NCBI RefSeq assembly: GCF_018873765.1
Contig: NC_057926.1
Coordinates: 47,483,043 to 47,547,042, forward strand
Origin: Telopea speciosissima
Lineage: Eukaryota; Streptophyta; Magnoliopsida; Proteales; Proteaceae
Reading direction: 5' to 3'
DNA: 64,000 nt
Shown here: piece after piece, positions 34,782 through 44,608 of the stretch
Layout of the letters: each line of letters opens with the position of its first letter
Numbering within the stretch: the first letter of the stretch is position 1
Made by a program: the position numbers and the translations under genes
The notes under the pieces: generated by a model
The model's input: only the letters and a program-made list of their open reading frames with translations
What the model was told of the DNA's origin: nothing
Databases searched by the model: none

Positions 34782-35564
34782 GGGTTACTAGACAGTAGAT
34801 GAATGAAAAAGATAATAGAAATCAAATCTCCAAAGCTTAATTTCAGTTTTAATAAACCAGCGGATTCTCTATTTTTCTACCTATTTCAGCATGGTTTGCT
34901 TTGTTAATTAAATCTGATTTTGTAACCTGTTCAGCCCCAACTTTTGGCATCTCCTAGGTAACCTTCGACCTTAGTTTGGTGGGCTTCAGATCAATATCTT
35001 GGCTGCTATCTGAAATCACCCAAAACCTGCAAATTTTGGAATCCAGAATTTTGGGTATCGTTTTTTGGAGTTTTGGAAAGGGAGTGGGTCACAGTGTGAT
35101 GATAAATTTGGTTAATGGAAGGAAAAGAGAGATGGGTTCGGTTAGGGTGTTTGGAGAAGAAGAAGAAGAATGCGGGAAGAAGATTGGAGATGGAGATGAG
35201 GGCTTGGGTTTCAGTTTCGTATAGAGAAAGAGATGGGTAATATCCAGTCCCAGAAGCTCCATTGTATCTCCTGTTCCATGCTCGACGAATTGCCTCAGAA
35301 ACTTTTTCCAGTCGAATGGTAGATGACTCAACACCGTTGCACCGATCCTCATCCGTTCTCAAATCAAAATTCTCTAGAAGGAGAAAGAAGAAAAGGGTAA
35401 TATCGTCTTTTGAACTGTTATTTTAATACTGTTAGCCATTTAGGGTACGGTCAATAGAATCTTTCAAAAGTAAGGGAGGGCATTATCATTATTCAAAATT
35501 TGGGTACTAGGTTGATATTATGGATACTTAGAGGGGAGGGGGTGATATTTCCACAAAAAAAAAC

Positions 35565-35572
35565 TATAAAAG
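35565..35572 (+). promoter_or_regulatory. TATA box of GH3 copy 3
   Basis: TATAAAAG, 77 bp before the ATG at 35642 and only 12 bp after the right end of the inserted element. Confidence 0.75.
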
Positions 35573-35641
35573 AGGAGATTTCATAATCTAAATTCCACAC
35601 ACAGTCGTTAAAACTAATTCCTACAGAAAGGCAAAGAAAAT

Positions 35642-38600
35642 ATGAAGTTCACAGAAATCCAAAGGAAAACTTCCCATACCCATGGTGATCGCCATTGCTG
35701 CTCTCTCCACCAGCTCTTTTCCTTTCTCTTTCTCTTCATCTTCATCTTTCCTTCTGCTTCAGCCGAACCAGCTCAAGCTGGTTACAAGGATCCAACACTC
35801 CCAATCGAATACCGAATCTATGATCTCCTTTCTAGGATGACCACCCATGAAAAGATCGGCCAAATGGCCCAAATCGATCTCTCCGTCGCCTCTCCTGATG
35901 TCCTTATTAATCATTCCATCGGTTCGTCCCCTCTGTTTTATATAGTTTTTTTTTAAGATCGTATTTGGTATGCTTGGAAAGCAGTCTAGGTTGATTTCAC
36001 ATTCTCGGATGATAAAAACAACTTTCTTTAATATTCGAGAATAAGAAATCAACATAGAATGCATACCAAACACAGCCTAAGTTTTTCCTTGTTGTTTGAA
36101 GCTTAATTTTCTTGAATTCTTTGAAGCTCAAGAAGATGAAACATTGACGATGAGGGTTGTTCTGGTTATCAATTTCAGGGAGTATAGTGAACGGAGTAGT
36201 GCGGATCGGTCATCCTGTTATAGCGCCAAACGCGACCCCTGCAATGTGGGCAGACATGATCGATGGGTTCCAAAAGTCTGCGTTGTCGGCAAGGCTTGGG
36301 ATTCCCATAATATATGGTACTGACGCAGTCCATGGCCATAATAACATACTCGGTGCTACTATTTTTCCTCATAACATCGGCCTTGGAGCTGCAAGGTTTC
36401 ACTATCTTCCTCTTTCTCTGTTTGTGTGAATCTGTGCAACTGTGGGAGAAACAGAAGCTTGAGATCATTTCAAGATAAATTGTCATTAGATTTTTGGCCA
36501 ATATTTTCCTGTTTTCTAATTTTCTTGGTTTGTTCTGATGAAGGGATGAGGATTTAATGGTGAAGATCGGAAGTGCCACTGCTTTGGAGCTTCAGGGAAC
36601 CGGAATGCCGTACACTTTTGCTCCGTGTATAGCTGTAATCTCTCTCTCTCTCTCTCTGGTCAGAGCGAAGTCGGTCATTCAGAACAGTAAAGCTATACAA
36701 CCGTTAAATGAATGTTCATGCTACCCGGTTCACAGCCAAAGAAATGAAATCTAAAAGGACATTTTATAAAGTACAAAAACCTTAGAGGGTATTTATGAAG
36801 CCAAAGGACTGAAATTATTCAATTTCTTTGGTTGGAAGCACGGGTAGCAGAAGCATTCTTGCAACCTGGGTAACAACAATTCTTTTTTTCTCTTTCAAAT
36901 GATGGAAAATGTTTGTGAGATTTTTTAGTTTACAGGAAGCCCTTGCCTGGTTGGGATTAATTTTATTAGGGGTTTCAACTTCTAGAATCCTTGTACCTAC
37001 TTTAATTGCCTTTGTAATAAAAAAATTTGACCAAAAGATTCATGCACAATTGTGTATCATATGAAAAGGGGGAAGTTTTCATATACGGCCTGTAAGCATG
37101 CACGGTTGTGTCCCCTCTCATAAAGAGTTGCAAAAGTTAAAAACCCCCACCCATTAATAAATGCCTTGAAACTCTCACCCTCTCACATATACGGCTTACA
37201 CAGCCGTGTATGAAAACTTTCCCCATATGAAAATCATTTAATGCAGTATTTATATAATAGGATTCATATTCATTGAAAAAAAATACATGTTATCTAAAAG
37301 AAATTTAAAGTAAGGTTTCAACTTCTTAATCCACTATTTTTGTTAAGAGAACAATTTTTTTTAATTAATTCTCATTTAAAATGATTTTTAATTATTATGG
37401 TTAAGTAATCATATGATCTCAAAATTTTTTTATAACTTTCTACTTGTATAAATTAAAAAAAATATCTTAGTTCCAACCTAAATTACTAGTGGAAATGCCA
37501 CTTCAAAGCCCCAACTCACTAATCAGGTTAGAAACTGCAGGAGCAGCTTTCCCATCGCTAGTAGTTTAGTACACGTTGTTCTGATACCATTTTGAAGAAA
37601 GAGTAGGTCCCCGATCCCCCAAAAGTAGCACCTACAAATGGATAATCAACATCTCTTACCTCGGTTGTGGTCTCGTTCATCTTTTAACTAATTAATCTCT
37701 TTGAACATGGTTGGGGTTTTTTGTATGTGGAATTGCAGGTGTGTAGGGATCCACGGTGGGGTCGGTGCTATGAGAGCTACAGTGAGGATACACAGATTGT
37801 GAGGAGTATGGCCAAGATCATACTAGGCCTACAGGGCTACCCTCCTCAGAATCATACCCTTGGTTACCCCTTCGTCGCTTCTGGGTACTTCCTTTTTCTG
37901 TTTAAAGTGTACTTCCGCTTTCACCCTTATTGAGGTCGGATCCTTTTCACATACGTGTACCTGAAGATCTAGGCTGTGTTTGGTATGTATTCTAGCTCAA
38001 TTTTGCATTCTCAGACAATAAAAACAAGTATTATTTCTATTCGAGAATGCAAAATCGATCTAGAATGCATTTCAAGAATGCATACCAAACGCAGCCCCAA
38101 TATCATTTACTATTTTACCTTTTAATTGTATCGTATCATCAATCCGGTATCAGTCCAACACCGATACCAACACATAATATGATATGACCAATTCAATATC
38201 GATTCCTAAAACCGTGGTCTCTAGTTATTTATTGGACGTTAGAGGTTCTAAATTATGATGATTGTTATTGAATGGATCTATTACAGGGGAAGGAAAGTGC
38301 TAGCTTGTGCAAAACACTACGCCGGTGATGGTGGGACACAAGGAGGGGTCGACGCGTACAACACGGTGACCACATATGATGACCTGTATCACATCCACAT
38401 GACCCCTTATATTGATGCAATCGCCATGGGGGTGTCAACTATCATGGCTTCTTACTCTAGCTGGAACGGGATCAAGATGCATGCCAACTCTTTCCTCCTC
38501 ACTCACATTCTCAAACAAGAGATGTCCTTCCAGGTAGCATAAAATTATCATACAACATCTCTGAATTTACATTTCTACCCTTAACCTGGTCCTAACTCCC

Positions 38601-39841
38601 TAGTGGTCATCACTTTGTATGGGCTGCTACATGGGACAGGGTATGGTCATATCAGACTGGGAAGCAATTGACCGGATGACCAACCCACCTAGTTCACACT
38701 ACAAAGAAAGCCTGAAGGCAGCCATCAACGCTGGAATCGACATGGTCATGATCCCTTACAAATACCAGCAATACCTCACATACATGACGGAGCTTGTGTC
38801 GTCCGGCGAGATTCCGATCAATAGGATTGACGATGCTGTGAGGCGAATCCTTAGGGTGAAGTTTGTTCAAGGGCTTTTCGAACGGCCCATGGCTGACCAG
38901 TCTCTCCATCCCATGGTTGGACACAAGGTTAGTCCAAAACCTAACTGAATTAATCGATTTTATTGATATGGGTGTTTTGGTTATTAAATTTTGTTTAACT
39001 TTTTAACCTTTTGGACCCACAGAAACATAGGGAATTGGCAAGAGAAGCTGTGAGAAAGAGCTTGGCGTTGTTGAAGAATGGGAAGGGAGAGGAGAAGATG
39101 CTTCCTTTGAGTAAGAATGCCCCCAAGATCCTTGTGGTTGGGTCTCATGCACACAACATCGGCTACCAATGTGGAGGGTGGACTATATCATGGAAGGGCA
39201 CCTCAGGCAACATCACCAAAGGAACAACCATCTTAGAAGGCATCAAGAGGGTTGTTAGCAAGCAGACCCGGGTCATGTTCCAAGAAAAACCCGACAAGCA
39301 ATTTGTTAACAAGAACCGGGATTCTTCCTATGCAATCGTGGTTGTCGGTGAGCTCCCATATGCAGAAATAGACGGTGATAGCAAAGAGCTCAGACTAGCG
39401 CTGGACGGGGAGGAGACTATCAAAACTGTGTGCAAGGAGGTGAAATGTCTAGTTATCGTTGTGTCAGGCCGACCCGTTGTGATAGAACCTTATGTTGACA
39501 TGATGGAGGCATTGGTGGCTGCTTGGCTTCCAGGGAGTGAAGCTGGAAAAGGAATTGCTGATGTTATATTTGGGGATTATGATTTCCAGGGTAAGCTTCC
39601 AACGACATGGTTCCGACGGGTCGACCAGCTGCCGATGAATTTTGGGGATCCGTATTATGACCCACTGTACCCGTTTGGGTATGGGCTCCAGATGGGTATC
39701 CAATCACATAAAAGAGGCCATGGTGTTTTATGTTCCTCTGCATCATCTTTTTCATCTATTTTTATCATCGGTGAAATCGACTTAGCATGCAAGCATAATA
39801 GGAGTTTTTCTACTACATTCATGGAACCGAAGGCAATCTAA
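35642..39841 (+). CDS. GH3 beta-glucosidase / glucan exohydrolase-like, copy 3, extended C-terminus
   Basis: Exons are 35642-35921, 36179-36395, 36544-36634, 37739-37884, 38287-38533, 38640-38927 and 39023-39841, giving 2088 nt or 695 residues, all phases consistent. The N-terminus has a hydrophobic core ending [10 protein letters not shown], a plausible signal peptide. Catalytic landmarks are intact: [35 protein letters not shown] (Asp333) and PYAE (about Glu538). Relative to copies 2 and 4, a 200-bp deletion between CTATTT repeats removed the normal stop. The protein therefore runs 26 residues further ([15 protein letters not shown] ... EPKAI) in former 3' flank, and the downstream MITE start and polyadenylation region were lost. 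Its distal promoter is displaced by the insertion at 32216-35552, so expression may differ from the other copies. Confidence 0.86.
35957..36077. mobile_element. Tourist-like MITE in intron 1 of copy 3
   Basis: A sister of 9231-9355 with a decayed left end (GATCGTATTTGGTATG) and a good right end (GCATACCAAACACAGCC). TAA lies on both sides. Confidence 0.8.
37068..37224. mobile_element. 157-bp TIR MITE in intron 3 of copy 3
   Basis: The inverted ends are GGGGAAGTTTTCATATACGG and CCGTGTATGAAAACTTTCCC. An exact 9-bp TSD ATATGAAAA lies at 37059-37067 and 37225-37233. Copies 2 and 4 have unoccupied sites (TTATATGGAAATCATTTA, TTATACGAAAATCATTTA), so it arrived after copy 3 separated. Confidence 0.88.
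37972..38096. mobile_element. Tourist-like MITE in intron 4 of copy 3
   Basis: GGCTGTGTTTGGTATGTATT ... GCATACCAAACGCAGCC, at the same site as in copies 1 and 4. Confidence 0.8.
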
Positions 39842-41399
39842 GATGGATTATAGAGGTTGATGTAGAAATCGCAACCAAGGAATATCGATTGGGGAAACAA
39901 TTACCATTAATCCGAAGGGAATGTCAACTAGTGTAACAATCTTATTTAGTTTATGAAGGGAAGCGGATGGCATACACTTTTTTTGAGCATTTTTTCAGTT
40001 TTTTCTTTGCTTGTCTAGTAACATTTGGGAAAGAAAGCCTTAGTAAAAGGAGACAAATAATTGTGCAAGCTAAATCTATAAAATAAAATAGAGTATACGA
40101 ACCACTGTTGTTCGTCAACTAGAGGAGTAGTTGCCGAGTACGTTTATAGGGGAGTCCATAATCAAATCAAATCAAATCTATGTCACAAAAGAAGTTCCAC
40201 ACATTGTTGGAGGAGGATTGAAACACACTATATTTTCAGATTCTAAATCGTCTTCTTTAATATTAGATTGAGTTGTCTATGTTTACAGCAAATGACATTC
40301 TTAATCAGTTTTTTTTTTTTTTTTTTTACTCATGTTGTGTTTTTGTTTGGAAGAGAGCAGACCTCGGCACAATGGTAAGGTTGCTCCATTGCGACCTAGT
40401 GGTCATGGGTTCATGTTAAGAAACAGCCTCCTCCAAACCATGTAGTGGCAGGAGCCTGATGTACTAGGTACACCAATGGTGAAGCTAATGCACCAGCAAA
40501 AGTGGCTTCTCTTTGTAAATCCTGACATCCTAATATTTAAGATCATTTCTTTCTTTCAATAATATTTTCATTTCTTCTTGATGACAAAAAAAGTATCTAA
40601 TTATTCATCTGTTCAATTTGAACCTACGCATATCTTGCAATGTGGAGAAATTAATCTTTGAAGATTCGGTGTATCTACAGAAAGTTGAACAACAGAAAAT
40701 GCAAGAGCTTAAAAAAAGTTGAAAACATAGCAAAGCATGTGTTTGAGTCGGATAAAAAATGACCAAATTAACCGGCCAACTTAAGGAAAACAATTTACCA
40801 ATAAAAAGAACCGTCATAGAGGCGACTATGGAAAGATAATTTTCCCAATAAAAAGGAAAAATGTTTTCCTTCACTACGCGATGAAGATTCACCATACCAT
40901 CCCAGATTAAAAGACCCTATGAGGTTTTTGTAAGTTCCCCCAAAATATCCTCCGGTGCACATCTGAATCCATTCATCGTGGCTGAAGGAAAACTCGTCCT
41001 AAAAAGAAAACTGTAAAAAATAAATAAATAAAATAAAGATTAGTTCATGTTTTTATTTGATCCAATCTTATACAAGTATACTAATTCAAATTTCAAACAT
41101 AATGTATTGAGAAAAAGATAACCCGAGAAAATAATAGGTCAACCTAACAACTAAGAAAAGTTATAAAAAAAAGGTCAAAATGCTCAAAACTCAAATGTGT
41201 GAAGATTATTAAACGTGAGGAGATCTATTACCTCGTTCTATTTTTCTTAATGGATCAGTCATGATTCATCCATGACACAAGATAAGATGACTCACTCATG
41301 AGTCATGACTATCCAGATAAGTCCATTCTTACTCTTTATAGCATTATCACTCAGAATCTGGATGGAACTGGCTGGGATGTATATTTTCATTTTTTATTG
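39842..41399. repeat. 3' flank module of copy 3
   Basis: The cleanest example of the common flank, matching 44-1379 plus 3083-3424 without the element found there. Apart from the SINE at 40348-40540 it holds nothing gene-like. Confidence 0.7.
40348..40540 (+). mobile_element. tRNA-type SINE, copy c
   Basis: Box-A-like ATGGTAAGGTTGC is conserved. The box-B-like stretch is changed to GGGTTCATGTT, so it is probably inactive. Confidence 0.6.
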
Positions 41400-42576
41400 G
41401 GAAAATTACTTGTACACCCTTTAGAATATTGCCTGTTTTTTTTAATATTCCCCATTTTTCAAAACCTTACTTGAATACTCTCAGCATTTTACGATTTCTT
41501 TCAAGTAGGTCATGTCCGTTAGTTAGTCACCATTTAGTGATGACGTCAAGAGTTAGAAAAATCCTAAAGACCTAAACTACCCTTTAAAGGTAGTGAAGTG
41601 ACCCTTTTACCCCCCCTCCTCCTCCTCCTCCTTCTTCTTCTTCTTCTAGCAACCCATCCGCCCCTACTCCCTAGTCCCTACTGCATCACATCTGCAAGAC
41701 GACTATGTTGTGCCGAACTAACCCTAAGAATTCCATATTTCTAGATACAAAGGCTGGTTCTAGGGTTCTTAGGGATCGATTCCATCTCATTTTAAATTCA
41801 GAGACAGAATAGAAATTGGTGCTCAAGAACCGTAAAATCTGTCTCCTAATTTAAAATACATCCATAGTAAGAGTTTATCTCTAAAAGAATTTAAGATTAA
41901 AAGAGGGGAAAGAGTTAATAGAACCACCGAGAAGGTCACGAGAGGGGACGGGAATGGCTCATCATCTTTGAACGATGATTGTCCTAGATGGCTTGATTCC
42001 ATGGAACCCAAATCGGTTCTCTACGTTTGTTTTGGTACTTCCCCTTGCTTTCTTGCAGCTCAATTGGGTGAGATTGAGTCGGGTCTTGAACCATCAGGAC
42101 ATCCCTTCAACTGGGTCCTCAGAGGAAAAGAGAACCAGGGGTGATGGCTTCCAGCAAGGGTCAAAGAGAAGGAATGGAAAGAGAAAGAAATGGGATTTTC
42201 TCCTCAAACTTTTGATCTGTTTTATTGTTTCTCAGCCCATCTGGGTCTTGTACCACCTCGCTTCAATCAGCTTTGAACCCTATTGAATCGCTTAATTGTT
42301 GCGATCTTCCCTCTACTGCAACTGCCCTCAGAATCCTCTCGGCCAAGAAGAAGCTTTGTTTCTTGGGATTAATAATACATATTTGTGGGTTGTAGTAGGA
42401 AGAAGAAGAAGGGTAAGTTGGTCATTTAATTTCATAAGAGTAAAATGGATATTTTCATTTAAACACTAACAGCAGACTAACATCGTTAGGTTTTAGGGGT
42501 GTCAAGTAATTGTTTGAAAAGTTGGGTATATTAAGAAAACGGACAATAGTCTAGGGGGTGTACAAGTAATTTTTCC
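41400..42576. mobile_element. Complete TIR element, about 1.18 kb
   Basis: The inverted ends are GGAAAATTACTTGTACACCC and GGGTGTACAAGTAATTTTTCC, with similarity continuing over about 100 bp. Flanks TTTTTATTG / TTCTTATTT give an imperfect 9-bp TSD. The empty site (TTGATTGTGTTTTATATTC) is near 61108. Inside is the AGGGATCGATTCCATCTCAT block and a short frame 41975-42286 without known domain. It is probably a Mutator-like relative, non-autonomous. Confidence 0.75.
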
Positions 42577-43249
42577 TTCTTATTTAATATTCATCTCCAT
42601 TTTTGATAATTTTACTACCACTTTGAAAGAGAAAAGTTTCTTGTGGGGGAGTGTACTGTTCACACTCAGACACAGTGGAGGTTAAATGACCGCCCTACTC
42701 CCAATGAAAGGCAGAAATCCCACCCCCATGATGCTTCTGTGGGTGTTCTCATTGGCTCCCCACACCCACGGGAACCACATGCCCCCACAAAGAACTCTTG
42801 CCCAATTTTGAATCAGAGTTTGAGCAACTTTCCTTGCTTATTTGGGACTAAATTTTGACCATTAAAATGCGTGAGGAGTCCTCTATCACATTGACCACCA
42901 AGTGGCAAAAGTGAAGCATTATACTTCATTAGGGATAGTGACGCCTAGAAGGACCCTGTATATAATTTTCATCTGCAACTGTTCCTGAAGGAAATTAGAG
43001 ACAAACATTATAGCTAGCCTATTTTCAAAATGATCAAAATACCTTTAGCACAATAACAATGTAAGTGAGCCAAAATGTGATCTCATTAAGATTGTATATA
43101 AAGCTTTAAATCGAAAGCTAAGTATCAAACACCTTAATTAATAGCTTAATCGTAGTAAAACTAATAAAATTCGCCAAAACATAGAATTCGATCAACAAAA
43201 GTTCAAAGAAGGCAAATCAGAAACGAAACAAAAGAGCCCTTTCTTACTT
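42577..43249. repeat. Repeat shared with 61125-61765
   Basis: Collinear similarity (GAAAAGTTTCTTGTGGG, AGAAGGACCCTGTATATAAT, AACGAAACAAAAGAGCCC) with 61125-61765. This is the next part of the duplicated unit beyond the 3' flank. No gene is seen. Confidence 0.65.
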
Positions 43250-43985
43250 TTATAAATGTAGATACCCAATACTACCACCACCCACTATCACCCTCCATCA
43301 CCGCCCTCTTCCTCTTCCTAATCTTCTTTTATTTTTTCCGCTCCACAACAGTGCATAGGGCATCAATCCAATAATGTGGCATGCAGCTCCATTCAATTGT
43401 TCTAATATATTTGCATGGAGTGTTCACATTGTGAATCTAAACGAATAAGGGTTTAAGGACAAATGGTAGGAAAGAACCTGTGGCCTCTTCCAAGCGCGCA
43501 TTGTTGGAAATAGCGGTGAGAACGCCCCAGACACCAGGGTCGGCATTCTGGAGAAAAAGTAGTGGATTGGCCAAACCATCTTGGTTGTAGACTGAAAATT
43601 AAAATTAAGTTAAAGCATTGACAAGGAAAGAACTAAGTGAACAGAGGTGGTGCAACTTTGTTGTGTCTGCGAATCCAAAAAAAAAGCATCTATGTTTTTT
43701 CTTACCCCAAATCAGGTTTCGATTTCTGGAATGGTGAGTGGTGGTGGTGGTGGTGGTGGCTACGGCAATGGTGGGTGGTGGACATTTGTAAAAGAAGAAG
43801 ATGATTTGAAGAAGATGAGGGTTGGGCAAAAAGGTCTTTTTAAACTATAGAGGTGCTAGAAGAAAGGATAGTTTGGTCAATAAAAAGGAATTTTAAACGT
43901 ACGATGGTGCGTATGGAATTGTCAGAACCTTAGGGGTGCATGCGGAATATTGGGTCCATTTTAGGGGGTATGTGTATTTAACCAT
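43250..43985. mobile_element. Damaged relative of the 1380-3073 element, with an exon-like insert
   Basis: The right end (TATTGGGTCCATTTTAGGGG ... ATGTGTATTTAACC) and the GGTGGTGG tract (43737-43762) resemble the right arm of 1380-3073. The left arm is eroded to a CCACCACCCACTATCACC piece. The interior carries the exon-like segment 43478-43591. Confidence 0.55.
43478..43591 (-). pseudogene. Exon-like captured fragment, 114 nt
   Basis: The minus strand has TTTTCAG just before and GTTCTTTC just after an open stretch reading YNQDGLANPLLFLQNADPGV then WGVLTAISNNARLEEATG. Intron-style borders and a compositionally normal peptide suggest a genuine exon taken from a host gene. I do not recognise the family. 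It lies in a damaged TIR element, as in a Pack-MULE. Confidence 0.5.
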
Positions 43986-44240
43986 TCCTGCAACCAGGGT
44001 AGTAGCAATTTTTTTTTTTCTCTGTTTGGATTAATTTAATTAAGGATTACAACTTTTAGAAACCTTCTACCTTCTTTAACTGTCTTTGTAATAAAAACAA
44101 TTGACCAAAAGATTCATGCATGATTGTGTAGAGACCGTATAAAAAAAAAATATATGTTATTATATAAAAATTATTTAATGAAGTATTTATATAAAATGAT
44201 ATTTCATAGGATTTATATTCTTTCAAAAAAAAAATACATA
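43986..44240 (+). pseudogene. Orphan piece of GH3 intron 3
   Basis: It matches intron 3 of copies 2 and 4 (TTACAACTTTTAGAAACCTT, GACCAAAAGATTCATGCA, TTATATAAAATGATATT). No exon is attached. It marks a GH3 copy largely lost from this interval, or one breakpoint of an unequal exchange. Confidence 0.8.
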
Positions 44241-44608
44241 TGAGAGGTAACAACCTGTCCTATTTTAGCCATTTACAAGGGGAGGAGAAGTATTTATGGA
44301 AATTTATAATAAAATAATTGGATTGAATTCTCTAGTGCCTTAATATAATAGGTTGTTGCTAAATTTGAAAACAATGAGAGTCAAACATGGATTGGTAGAA
44401 GTGCATGTATATGTGAAATTTGTAATAAAGTAATTGGGTTGAATTCATTCAAATACACTAGTATAATAGTATTCAATGTTTCTATGAATATTTTGGATTT
44501 TCTATAAATTAAATTCATATTCTTTTCAATGTGACTTGTTGAGTACATCCAACAAACATTAAATTCGGTGTAAAACAAGCAACCCGTTTAGGATCCAAGT
44601 ATCTAAAA
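44241..44608. repeat. Upstream-module piece, matching 49497-49868
   Basis: GAGAGGTAACAACCTGTCC through TTTAGGATCCAAGTATCTAAAA matches the distal upstream region of copy 4 at 49497-49868. The LINE at 44609 interrupts it. Confidence 0.7.

Larger units (their letters stand above)
32216..35552. mobile_element. Outer TIR element upstream of copy 3 (contains a nested element)
   Basis: The left end GGAAATATCATCCCC and the right end GGGGGTGATATTTCC are inverted, with similarity continuing for about 130 bp (CCATAATATCAACC, TTTTGAATAATGATA, CTTTTGAAAGATTCTAT). Without the inner insertion it is about 1.58 kb. Flanks are A-rich (ACAAAAAG / ACAAAAAA), so the TSD is probable, not certain. It sits between the promoter module and the TATA box of copy 3 (TATA at 35565). 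The interior contains ORFs that I do not recognise, including a minus-strand frame 35362-35006. Confidence 0.8.

Noticed and set aside
35006-35362. A minus-strand ORF of 118 residues in the outer TIR element
   Set aside because: No domain recognised. It could be a captured fragment, but the evidence is too thin for a separate call.
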